From contig CABSBF010000037.1 in assembly GCA_902475855.1 (NCBI GenBank), positions 1 to 15,826 on the forward strand: 15,826 bases of DNA, read 5' to 3'. Both the position numbers and the translations under genes were made by a program. Positions 1 to 4,418 of the stretch are shown here, piece by piece. Each line of letters begins with the position of its first letter. Within the stretch, counting starts at the first letter, position 1. The stretch comes from an uncultured Eubacteriales bacterium. GTDB taxonomy: Bacteria > Bacillota > Clostridia > Oscillospirales > Oscillospiraceae. The notes below the pieces were generated by a model, which did no database searches, was not told where the DNA came from, and saw only the letters and a program-made list of their open reading frames with translations.

Positions 1-173
1 CGCCCGTCGCAGAGGCCGCACCCAAATCGCCCGTCGCAGAGGCCGCGCCCTGATAGCCCGTCGCAGAGGCCGCACCCTGAGTGCCCGTCGCAGAGGCCGC
101 ACCCAAATCGCCCGTCGCAGAGGCCGCGCCCTGATAGCCCGTCGCAGAGGCCGTACCTTGAGTGCCCGTCGCA
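1..173. repeat. 27-bp tandem repeat with an 81-bp higher-order period
   Basis: Just over six copies of a 27-bp unit containing the invariant core CCCGTCGCAGAGGCCG. The variable triplets cycle in the order A-B-C-A-B-C, so the true period is 81 bp. The two 81-bp blocks differ at only about two positions (GCACCCTGAG versus GTACCTTGAG). The array is coding on the minus strand and keeps frame (27 = 9 codons). The array may continue beyond the left edge. Confidence 0.95.
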
Positions 174-541
174 TGCTTATCCGGAGACTCTTTCGCCTTT
201 TTGATCTTCTCGTCAAAACCGATGGTGTTCTTGACCCATTCGATTTGTGCTTTGACGAGGCCGGGAATCCCGATTTCAGCGCCGATTTTTATCGTTTTCG
301 CGCAAATCTTGCTGTCATCGCTTTTCTCGTCGCACACTTCGTCCAACTCTACCATCCGGTAGATGCTACCATCTCCCGGTGGATAGTAGTCAAGCACATC
401 CAGCGGCATTGTGCAGGCGTGTGCTCCCTCTTTGCAGAGAACCGCCCTGGGCATGTGATAGGTTTTGCCCTCTTCGTACTGGTAGCCTCTGCACTGCATG
501 TCTTTGTCAAAGCCCTTGTAGGCGATAATTGGTTCGCTCAT
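1..541 (-). CDS. Phage protein with N-terminal DUF7666-like domain and C-terminal nonapeptide repeats (partial, runs off left edge)
   Basis: The frame is open from ATG at 541 to the window edge (180 residues seen; C-terminus missing). GGAGG lies 7 nt before the ATG, and the ATG overlaps the upstream XRE gene's stop as ATGA, so translation is probably coupled. Residues 1-123 form a globular domain beginning MSEPIIAYKGFDKDMQCRGY, with a later stretch PLDVLDYYPPGDGS. This pattern (YKGF..D..CRG.QYE.GKTY, then C..G.HAC..PLDV..YY) matches from memory a phage-associated family of unknown function (DUF7666 type). From residue 124 a 9-residue unit, TG-x-x-GAASA preceded by A, repeats at least six times. 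Such Gly/Ala/Thr repeats occur in other phage and gut bacterial proteins and may form a beta-roll; that is inference. Function unknown. Last visible gene of the leftward early run. Confidence 0.8.
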   Translation of the reverse strand, partial: MSEPIIAYKGFDKDMQCRGYQYEEGKTYHMPRAVLCKEGAHACTMPLDVLDYYPPGDGSIYRMVELDEVCDEKSDDSKICAKTIKIGAEIGIPGLVKAQIEWVKNTIGFDEKIKKAKESPDKHATGTQGTASATGYQGAASATGDLGAASATGTQGAASATGYQGAASATGDLGAASATG

Positions 542-849
542 GTGTTTTCCTCCATTTTCTCCAGCACCTCCCGCAGCTTGTCCTTCCCCGCTGCGGCAAT
601 CACTGCAACTGCCGTCTCATAGCTGATTTCCGGCGTATCCAGCCCCAGCAGCCATGCCACGGAGACATTCAGCTCCTTTCCCACCGCCTTTGCAAGGCTC
701 AGGCTCATTCTCGCCCGCCCCTGCTCCACATTGGCAATGGTTGACTGCTCATAATAGCACCGAGCCGCCAGCCTGCTCTGGCCTATTCCCGCCGCCTCCC
801 GCGCCGCAATCAGCCTTTTTGCAGATGTCATGTCCTCCGCTTTTTTCAT
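538..849 (-). CDS. XRE-family HTH protein of phage type
   Basis: 103 aa from ATG at 849, chosen over the upstream in-frame ATG at 882 because AAAGGAG sits 5 nt before it. Residues 12-70 are a Cro/CI-type helix-turn-helix (ARE.AGIGQSRLAAR....QSTIANVEQGRARMSLSLAKAVGKELNVSVAWLLG), followed by a helical tail. It probably binds DNA as a dimer; the target is unknown. It lies late in the early run, so it is more likely an accessory regulator than the main repressor, which is the gene at 3767-4144. Its stop overlaps the next gene's ATG (ATGA). Its 5' end overlaps the frame of the small Cys-rich gene upstream by about 100 nt. Confidence 0.85.
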   Translation of the reverse strand: MKKAEDMTSAKRLIAAREAAGIGQSRLAARCYYEQSTIANVEQGRARMSLSLAKAVGKELNVSVAWLLGLDTPEISYETAVAVIAAAGKDKLREVLEKMEENT

Positions 850-1045
850 GCTTTCTCCTTTCGCACCACTTCGGCGGTGCAATTTCCTCTATGCCCCGGC
901 ACCCCTCCGGATACCGGCTCACCACGCGCCCGCGCACCCCGCGCAGGCCCTGACCCATGCAGCGCAGGAGGATCGCGCCCTTGTGGTCGCTTTCCTCCTC
1001 CGCCCGGCTGCATGCTGCGCAGTTCAGTCCGGCAGCGGCATCCAT
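749..1045 (-). CDS. Small Cys-rich phage protein (hypothetical; long overlap with the XRE gene)
   Basis: 98 aa from ATG at 1045. GGGAGTGA lies just before it, and the start overlaps the DUF551-like gene's 3' end by 22 nt. The conserved-looking part is residues 7-60: NCAACSRAEEESDHKGAI, then RCMGQG, RGRVV, EG and PPKWCERR. This resembles short phage proteins with paired CxxC-like cysteines and a final PxWC motif, probably metal-binding; function unknown. Oddly, the frame does not stop at the expected place but continues to 749, about 100 nt inside the XRE gene, where the residues look like out-of-frame translation. Either the overlap is real or the C-terminus has drifted through a lost stop. 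The N-terminal half is supported better than the tail. Confidence 0.5.
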   Translation of the reverse strand: MDAAAGLNCAACSRAEEESDHKGAILLRCMGQGLRGVRGRVVSRYPEGCRGIEEIAPPKWCERRKHEKSGGHDICKKADCGAGGGGNRPEQAGGSVLL

Positions 1046-1362
1046 GCCGTCACTCCCGGTTCTTCCCATTCCGGCCAGGTCTCCAGCTCCCAGCCGTCCT
1101 CTGCACCGTAGTACGCGCCCATCTCCAGCGCATCCTTAAAAGTCAGGTTCCCGTATACGCCGCTGACCTTCACCAGCACAATGGATTCGTCCTTCGGCGG
1201 ATTCTCTGCCGGTCTCCATGTTGTTTTGTCCTTCAGCCGCTCAATCTCCCGCGCCGCCGAGAGCATCAGGTTCAGTACTCCCCCGCAGCTTGGGTACGCC
1301 TCGCATTCGCTGCACCGCTTCGCCCCGGCGCACTCTATGAGCGTCCTCGCCAGATCGTCCAT
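1024..1362 (-). CDS. DUF551-like phage protein
   Basis: 112 aa from ATG at 1362, overlapping the preceding gene's TAA (TAATG); GGAG is 4 nt upstream. Residues 1-48 hold a helix and three cysteines (C17, C20, C26; KRCSECEAYPSC) that may bind a metal. The C-terminal part (residues 49-112) starts WRPAENPPKDESIVLVKVSG and ends VTAWMPLPD. This is the usual layout of the short phage DUF551 domain: tryptophan near the start, a VLV strand, and a closing (H/A)WMPLP. Function unknown; DUF551 proteins are common in the early regions of temperate phages. The start is preferred to the upstream ATG at 1446 because of the stop/start coupling. Confidence 0.8.
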   Translation of the reverse strand: MDDLARTLIECAGAKRCSECEAYPSCGGVLNLMLSAAREIERLKDKTTWRPAENPPKDESIVLVKVSGVYGNLTFKDALEMGAYYGAEDGWELETWPEWEEPGVTAWMPLPD

Positions 1363-1664
1363 TATCTCCACCCCGCCTTCCGCGTCACCGCCACCGCTCC
1401 GGCAAATGGGAGGACCGCCGTCCACCACGGCCCCGCCGTCATGCACACCGCCATCACGACCACCAGCGCAATCACCGTCACAAACGCCGCCAGCCCCCGC
1501 CGTTCCTTCCTCGCCCTTGCCCGCTCTTCGCGCAGCTTCGTTTCCGCCCGCTGCGCCCGTTCTTCCGCTTCCTCTCGCGCCGCGCGATCCCTCCGCGCGT
1601 CCACGCGATACGCCAGACGGCGAAGCTCCAGGTCCTCGCCGTCGTAGATCATGATCTCCTGCAT
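1362..1664 (-). CDS. Small coiled-coil membrane protein of unknown function
   Basis: 100 aa from ATG at 1664. AGGAGG lies 9-10 nt upstream and overlaps the TAG stop of the HNH-like gene. Residues 12-57 are highly charged, Ala/Arg/Glu-rich and predicted to be coiled coil. Residues 58-77 (GLAAFVTVIALVVVMAVCMT) are a clear transmembrane segment, and 79-94 a second hydrophobic stretch. The layout suggests an inner-membrane protein with a cytoplasmic N-terminal coil. No family recognised. Its TAA overlaps the next ATG. A similar coil-plus-helix design recurs in the genes at 3115-3399 and 3328-3609 of this element. Confidence 0.75.
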   Translation of the reverse strand: MQEIMIYDGEDLELRRLAYRVDARRDRAAREEAEERAQRAETKLREERARARKERRGLAAFVTVIALVVVMAVCMTAGPWWTAVLPFAGAVAVTRKAGWR

Positions 1665-1677
1665 TGTTAATGCCCTC

Positions 1678-1944
1678 CTATAGATAATTTTTCCCGTATT
1701 CCCGCCGGAAGTCGTCCGTGCTGGCCTCGTTGTCATACATCCACTTGCGCTCTCCGTACTTCTTGAGTTCCAGCGCCGTCTCAGCGCTCCGGTGCGCCGC
1801 CCGCGGGCCGTTTCTGTGGCAGGTGTCGCCGCACAGCAGCACCACCAGCCCATCCCGCTCCGATTTGTTGCGGTTCGACCCGCCAAAGATGTGGTGGCGC
1901 TCCACCGCGCCCACCTTTCCGCATAACCAGCACTTTCCGTACAT
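1678..1944 (-). CDS. HNH-like zinc-binding phage protein
   Basis: 88 aa from ATG at 1944, with AGGAGG 7 nt upstream; the much earlier in-frame ATG at 2106 has no such site and reads through the neighbour. The order of motifs is CWLCG (C5, C8), VERHHIFGGSNRNKSERDGL (H17, H18), LLCGDTCH (C38, C42, H43) and GPRAAH (H51). CxxC-HH-(N/D)-C-H is the zinc and catalytic pattern of small HNH endonuclease-like proteins found in phages. It may nick or cut DNA, or be a structural relative without activity. The invariant second histidine pair suggests a metal site is intact. It sits in the early run between an HTH gene and a membrane gene. Confidence 0.75.
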   Translation of the reverse strand: MYGKCWLCGKVGAVERHHIFGGSNRNKSERDGLVVLLCGDTCHRNGPRAAHRSAETALELKKYGERKWMYDNEASTDDFRREYGKNYL

Positions 1945-1955
1945 TGTCTTTCCTC

Positions 1956-2231
1956 CTAAATTGCCCCGATCAGCCGCAGCAGGGCGTCCCGCCCCTCCTG
2001 CGTGCTGGTCAGCTTCACCGCCGCCGCGAGCTGCCGGATCTCCTTTGCCGTCAGCTTCTCCGGGTCCTTTTTGCGGTTGTAGTAAGTCATGCGGTTCATC
2101 CCGCATTTTTCCATCAGCATATCCACGCTGATCTTTTCATATCTCCGTGCCGCCTCCAGGCGGCGGAAGAATTCCTCTCCCACCTCCGCCTGACGCATCG
2201 CCCCGGTTTTGCACCAAGCCACCTTTGGCAT
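1956..2231 (-). CDS. Phage HTH protein (hypothetical DNA-binding)
   Basis: 91 aa from ATG at 2231, with AAGGAGG 7 nt upstream overlapping the end of the 45-aa gene. Residues 30-57 (YEKISVDMLMEKCGMNRMTY and following) look like a short helix-turn-helix in which the recognition helix is MNRMTYYNRKK. The remainder (KLTAKEIRQLAAAVKLT) is the usual third and fourth helices of a Cro/XRE-like fold. It probably binds DNA; target unknown. It is separated by 11 nt from the HNH-like gene downstream, so the two are co-transcribed. Confidence 0.75.
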   Translation of the reverse strand: MPKVAWCKTGAMRQAEVGEEFFRRLEAARRYEKISVDMLMEKCGMNRMTYYNRKKDPEKLTAKEIRQLAAAVKLTSTQEGRDALLRLIGAI

Positions 2232-2243
2232 TTTTATTCCTCC

Positions 2244-2381
2244 TTATGCGCTCTGCTTCTTGATTTCCTGTGCATCCGCCAGCGCCTCCCCGTAGGTCAG
2301 CAGGAATCGCCGCTCCAGCGGCGGCAGCTTCGCCGCCAGCTCGTAGAGCTTTTCCAGCGTGCTTTTCTTTTCCTCGGTCAT
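2244..2381 (-). CDS. 45-aa hypothetical phage protein
   Basis: Small ORF from ATG at 2381 to TAA at 2244. AGGAAG lies 8 nt upstream. The product begins MTEEKKSTLEKLYELAAKLP and ends DAQEIKKQSA; it is probably two amphipathic helices, with no cysteines or membrane segment. Short proteins of this shape are common in the early operons of clostridial prophages; function unknown. The stop overlaps the ribosome site of the next gene, which supports that this is a real, coupled gene. It diverges from the plus-strand gene at 2451, with only 69 nt between the two starts. Confidence 0.7.
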   Translation of the reverse strand: MTEEKKSTLEKLYELAAKLPPLERRFLLTYGEALADAQEIKKQSA

Positions 2382-2399
2382 TTCTCTCACTTCCTTTCA

Positions 2400-2429
2400 T
2401 TGACCTTCTCCCTCCCCCTGTGCTATACT
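2400..2429 (+). promoter_or_regulatory. Promoter for the plus-strand gene at 2451
   Basis: TTGACC at 2400-2405 and TATACT at 2424-2429, spacer 18 nt. It is followed by AAGGAGG at 2436-2442 and ATG at 2451, so the 5' leader is very short. Confidence 0.65.
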
Positions 2430-2450
2430 CAAGAAAAGGAGGTTTTTTCT

Positions 2451-2759
2451 ATGAAAAACAAACTAACCACCGTCTACATTCATTTCCGTGATACGCTCGA
2501 TCTTTCTGCCCTCGGTCGGGCGTTCCCGGAAAGCGCTACCTTCGGCCCCGTTATGGAAAATTCCTGCATCGTCAATTCCTACTTGACCTACAAGTCCGTT
2601 CTTGACCTCATGTCGCACCATTTCCCAAACGAGCATTATTTCATCTGCGTCGCCGGGCGGCATTACGTTTGTGCCCCTTCTTCCGCAGGCCGAAGCCCGT
2701 CCACGTGTGAGGCCTCCGATGCTTCCGCCCCGCCCACTCTCCGTCATACCGACGGATGA
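2451..2759 (+). CDS. Hypothetical protein, antisense within the leftward early run
   Basis: 102 aa from ATG at 2451, with AAGGAGG 8 nt upstream and a good promoter at 2400-2429. The first 70 residues (MKNKLTTVYIHFRDTLDLSA ... SYLTYKSVLDLMSHHFPNEH) look like an ordinary folded small domain. The tail after residue 75 is Ser/Ala/Pro/Thr-rich, of low complexity. No family recognised. The gene runs against the flanking minus-strand early genes. Its last 119 nt overlap a possible basic 53-aa minus-strand gene, so at least one of the two tails may be fortuitous. The promoter, the ribosome site and the sensible N-terminus make this the better supported of the pair. Confidence 0.6.
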   Translation: MKNKLTTVYIHFRDTLDLSALGRAFPESATFGPVMENSCIVNSYLTYKSVLDLMSHHFPNEHYFICVAGRHYVCAPSSAGRSPSTCEASDASAPPTLRHTDG

Positions 2760-2802
2760 ACTTGTCCTTCTTGATGTAGCTAATGAGCCGTATACTGCGC
2801 AT
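2641..2802 (-). CDS. Possible very basic 53-aa phage protein
   Basis: Frame from ATG at 2802 to TGA at 2641. It is preceded by AGGGGGTGA (a G-U variant of the AGGAGGTGA site) 4 nt upstream, and before that by a copy of the 16-nt leader motif shared with two other early genes. The product begins MRSIRLISYIKKDKFIRRYD and ends in a run of Arg/Lys/His, which suggests nucleic-acid binding. It lies 39 nt after the Cro-like gene in the same direction, as an early-operon gene should. Against it: it overlaps the plus-strand gene's 3' end by 119 nt, and no family is recognised. The shared leader is the main support. Confidence 0.4.
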   Translation of the reverse strand: MRSIRLISYIKKDKFIRRYDGEWAGRKHRRPHTWTGFGLRKKGHKRNAARRRR

Positions 2803-2813
2803 CCCGTCACCCC

Positions 2814-2829
2814 CTCTCGCGTTTCGCTT
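2814..2829 (-). promoter_or_regulatory. Early-gene leader motif, copy A
   Basis: Minus-strand AAGCGAAACGCGAGAG, immediately upstream of the ribosome site of the basic small gene starting at 2802. It is near-identical to the copies at 3069-3084 and 3627-3642. It contains the small inverted repeat GCG-AAA-CGC. Role unknown. Confidence 0.55.
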
Positions 2830-2841
2830 CCTTCTCGTGGT

Positions 2842-3051
2842 TCACACCTGCTCCAAGAAAATATCGTTCATCTGCTCCGGAGAAAGTCCCAGCAGATCGC
2901 GTAATTTTTCGATCTCGGACACCTTGAATTGATGCTTATTGTTGATCTTGTAATTCAGTGCCGCCGCGCAGATTCCCAGAGCTTCGGCGACTTTCTTCTG
3001 CGTGAGGCCACGGCGCATCATGGCAACCTTGAGTTCTACGGTTTTTACCAC
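2842..3051 (-). CDS. Cro-like helix-turn-helix regulator
   Basis: 69 aa from GTG at 3051, with AAAGGAGG 8-9 nt upstream; no ATG fits better. The whole protein is a single HTH domain: helix 1 VELKVAMMRRGL, then TQKKVAEALGI and recognition helix CAAALNYKINNK, then FKVSEIEKLRDLLGLSPEQM. This is the size and shape of phage Cro proteins of the XRE superfamily, and its leftward direction opposite the CI-like repressor gene (3767-4144) fits that role. It probably represses one or both divergent promoters at 3666-3741 during lytic growth (inference). A copy of the 16-nt leader motif lies just before its ribosome site. Confidence 0.8.
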   Translation of the reverse strand: MVKTVELKVAMMRRGLTQKKVAEALGICAAALNYKINNKHQFKVSEIEKLRDLLGLSPEQMNDIFLEQV

Positions 3052-3068
3052 TTTCGCCCCCTCCTTTC

Positions 3069-3084
3069 CTCTCGCGTTTCACTT
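3069..3084 (-). promoter_or_regulatory. Early-gene leader motif, copy B
   Basis: Minus-strand AAGTGAAACGCGAGAG, followed by the AAAGGAGG ribosome site of the Cro-like gene. It also lies in the 5' leader of the plus-strand gene at 3115, so it could affect either strand. Confidence 0.55.
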
Positions 3085-3114
3085 TCTTATCTTCTAATGA
3101 AAGTAGGTTTTTCT

Positions 3115-3399
3115 ATGTCCTCTTATCAGGAAATCATGGCCGAGCAGGAGCGTCAGCGCCGCGCTGCCGAAGCTGCCGCTGCCCGCCGCGCCGAAGCACG
3201 TGCAGATGATGAAGCCGAATCCCTTCGCGGAATCCGTGATTCCCTCGAAAAGCGCGTCAGACAAGCCGAAGAGGCTGCACAGCGTGCGGATGCTCGCGCT
3301 CTTTCCGCCGCGAAGCAAGCAAAAATGTCATTCTGGATTTCCGTTATTGCTGTCGCTGTCTCCGTCATCGGTATCATCGTCTCGGCGCTCGTTCGCTAA
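3115..3399 (+). CDS. Coiled-coil tail-anchored membrane protein (hypothetical)
   Basis: 94 aa from ATG at 3115. The weak ribosome site is AGTAGG about 8 nt upstream; an alternative start is the ATG at 3097. Residues 5-68 are a long Ala/Glu/Arg-rich coiled coil, and residues 71-91 (MSFWISVIAVAVSVIGIIVS) a single C-terminal transmembrane helix, so it should be tail-anchored with the coil in the cytoplasm. No family recognised. It runs antisense to the early genes and its last 72 nt overlap, tail to tail, the membrane protein gene at 3328-3609. Its leader resembles that of the other antisense gene at 2451 (AGG, a T-run, CTATG). Confidence 0.65.
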   Translation: MSSYQEIMAEQERQRRAAEAAAARRAEARADDEAESLRGIRDSLEKRVRQAEEAAQRADARALSAAKQAKMSFWISVIAVAVSVIGIIVSALVR

Positions 3400-3609
3400 C
3401 GCCTCTTCCTCCCGTTCGATTTCTTCCCATAGTTCTTCGCATAATCTCCTGATTTCTGCCCAGTTTTCCACGTTCCTGTGGGCTTCCTCTTCCGCTTCCT
3501 TCGCGTTCTTCATCGCCTTGCTTGCGTTCCTGACAGCCAATACCGCAAGCACGAAGTTTATACACGCGAGAATCAACCGCACAACCCAAAGTGTGGTCTG
3601 CCATTCCAT
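3328..3609 (-). CDS. Small membrane protein with coiled-coil tail, first gene of the leftward early run
   Basis: 93 aa from ATG at 3609, with AAGGAGGGGGAGGGG directly upstream. Residues 8-27 (WVVRLILACINFVLAVLAVR) are a transmembrane helix, residues 30-74 an acidic coiled coil, and the end is Asp/Asn/Ser-rich (DDDTDDGDSDSNNG). No family recognised. It is the first gene after the leftward promoter at 3666-3694, where a regulator or immunity gene is usual. The acidic tail lies opposite the transmembrane helix of the plus-strand gene (72-nt overlap), so the end of one of the two proteins is constrained by the other. A copy of the 16-nt leader motif precedes its ribosome site. Confidence 0.65.
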   Translation of the reverse strand: MEWQTTLWVVRLILACINFVLAVLAVRNASKAMKNAKEAEEEAHRNVENWAEIRRLCEELWEEIEREEEALANERRDDDTDDGDSDSNNGNPE

Positions 3610-3626
3610 CCCCTCCCCCTCCTTCT

Positions 3627-3642
3627 CTATCGCGTTTCGCTT
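3627..3642 (-). promoter_or_regulatory. Early-gene leader motif, copy C
   Basis: Minus-strand AAGCGAAACGCGATAG between the leftward promoter and the AAGGAGG site of the gene starting at 3609. It should lie in the transcribed leader, about 20 nt after the expected start point. Confidence 0.55.
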
Positions 3643-3648
3643 TCCGCT

Positions 3649-3733
3649 TAACTATTTACGTTATCAGTATAGCGGGTCTAGTTAAATTTGTCAATAGGTT
3701 TTCAAAAAAATATTGACTTCCGTTAAAATTGTT
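3649..3733. promoter_or_regulatory. Candidate repressor operator region between the divergent promoters
   Basis: AT-rich region with repeated GTTAA half-sites: an inverted repeat TAAC-N7-GTTA at 3649-3663, and near-identical direct copies GTTAAATTTGTC at 3681-3692 and GTTAAAATTGTT at 3722-3733. They overlap or flank both promoters. Such spacing suits CI/Cro binding, but no site is proven. Confidence 0.4.
3666..3694 (-). promoter_or_regulatory. Leftward early (lytic) promoter
   Basis: Minus-strand TTGACA at 3694-3689 and TATACT at 3671-3666, spacer 17 nt. It drives the leftward early run beginning at 3609 and is back-to-back with the repressor promoter. Confidence 0.85.
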
Positions 3734-3741
3734 GCTATACT
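3713..3741 (+). promoter_or_regulatory. Repressor promoter
   Basis: TTGACT at 3713-3718 and TATACT at 3736-3741, spacer 17 nt. The AAGGAGGTGAG ribosome site follows at 3750-3760, so the repressor mRNA has a very short leader. Confidence 0.85.
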
Positions 3742-3766
3742 CAATATGCAAGGAGGTGAGAACCCC

Positions 3767-4144
3767 ATGAACGAACGTATCAAGCAACTGCGCAAGCATC
3801 TCGGCCTTAATCAAACGGAGTTCGGCGCTCGCATCGGCGTGAAGCAAACAACCATTGCCGGATATGAGCGCGGCGCAAGCACTCCTCTCGACGCAGTTGT
3901 TTCAGCAATCTGCCGCGAGTTCAACGTCAGTGAGCGCTGGCTGCGTGAGGGCGAGGGCGAGATGTTTCTCCCGCAGGACGATGCCGCCGAGCTGATGATG
4001 CTTGCCGGCCGCTTCCTCGGCTCAGAGCCGACCGAATTTCAGCAGCGCTTTGCCCGCATGATTCTTTCTCTCCCGCCGGAGGGCTGGGAGCTTTTGGAGC
4101 GCAAAGCCCGCGAGCTTCTCGGCGAAACAAAAAAAGAGGACTGA
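3767..4144 (+). CDS. CI-like XRE phage repressor
   Basis: 125 aa from ATG at 3767, with a near-perfect AAGGAGGTGAG site 6 nt upstream. Residues 3-60 are a classical HTH_3 domain: IKQLRKHLGLNQTEFGARIG, then VKQTTIAGYERG and STPLDAVVSAICREFNVSERWLREGEG. The C-terminal 60 residues are helical and may dimerise. There is no LexA-like Ser/Lys peptidase domain, so induction cannot use RecA-stimulated self-cleavage and must follow another route. Divergent from the leftward early promoter and facing the Cro-like gene, it is the best candidate for the lysogenic repressor. Its stop codon sits inside the stem of a strong terminator. Confidence 0.88.
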   Translation: MNERIKQLRKHLGLNQTEFGARIGVKQTTIAGYERGASTPLDAVVSAICREFNVSERWLREGEGEMFLPQDDAAELMMLAGRFLGSEPTEFQQRFARMILSLPPEGWELLERKARELLGETKKED

Positions 4145-4170
4145 CAGCCCCCGCTGCCAGTCCTCTTTTT
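4131..4170 (+). terminator. Rho-independent terminator of the repressor gene
   Basis: AAAAAGAGGACTG at 4131-4143 pairs with CAGTCCTCTTTTT at 4158-4170 (13 bp, with a further CAGC/GCTG inside), ending in a T-run. The stem covers the last codons and stop of the repressor gene. With A-runs on the other side it can also stop the converging 37-aa gene. Confidence 0.9.
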
Positions 4171-4284
4171 CTAGGTTTCCTCCCTGCCCGCTGCAAGGAA
4201 TGCCAGGATAAACCAGTATAACCTCCTTAATTGCTCCTCCGTCCCCGTCTCGATCAGCCTCCGGATCTCTGCCGCATAGTCCAT
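4171..4284 (-). CDS. 37-aa phage microprotein
   Basis: ORF from ATG at 4284 to TAG at 4171, with TAAGGA 4 nt upstream and GGAGGG just beyond. The product starts MDYAAEIRRLIETGTEEQLR, followed by RLYWFILAFLAAGREET. The pattern (short acidic/basic helix, E.LR.LY.FI..L) matches a widespread kind of unnamed microprotein in clostridial prophages, seen from memory. Function unknown; the hydrophobic second helix may contact the membrane or a partner. It converges on the repressor terminator and diverges from the zinc-ribbon gene. Confidence 0.65.
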   Translation of the reverse strand: MDYAAEIRRLIETGTEEQLRRLYWFILAFLAAGREET

Positions 4285-4328
4285 TTTTCCTTACCCTCCA
4301 TTTTTTTACATTCTTTTTGGGATATCTC

Positions 4329-4357
4329 TTGACATTTCCCGCCTCCCGGTGTACTAT
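4329..4357 (+). promoter_or_regulatory. Promoter of the zinc-ribbon membrane protein gene
   Basis: TTGACA at 4329-4334 and TACTAT at 4352-4357, spacer 17 nt. Expected start point near 4364, directly before the dyad at 4371-4388. Confidence 0.75.
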
Positions 4358-4370
4358 CGAAGTATAAAAT

Positions 4371-4388
4371 ATTGTACCTAAGTACAAT
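4371..4388. promoter_or_regulatory. Operator-like dyad ATTGTAC-CTAA-GTACAAT
   Basis: Perfect 7-bp inverted repeat with a 4-nt centre, lying just after the expected transcription start and before the ribosome site (AGGAGGGG). Its position suits a repressor operator; the binding protein is unknown. The stem is too AT-rich, and lacks a T-run, to be a terminator. Confidence 0.55.
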
Positions 4389-4418
4389 TTTCGAAGAATT
4401 TCAGGAGGGGCTTAATCC

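Noticed and set aside
1..173. CRISPR array
   Set aside because: The units are contiguous 27-bp tandem repeats without unique spacers, and they keep a coding frame.
877..1654. Two long plus-strand frames (to 1647 and 1654) across the early phage genes
   Set aside because: Pro/Arg/Ser-rich nonsense translation opposite several coupled minus-strand genes with good ribosome sites.
2463..2810. 115-aa minus-strand frame opposite the gene at 2451
   Set aside because: No ribosome site, odd composition; a different minus frame (2641-2802) carries the shared leader instead.
4022..4387. 121-aa minus-strand frame through the repressor terminator
   Set aside because: It crosses a strong terminator and the 37-aa gene in another frame; no ribosome site.
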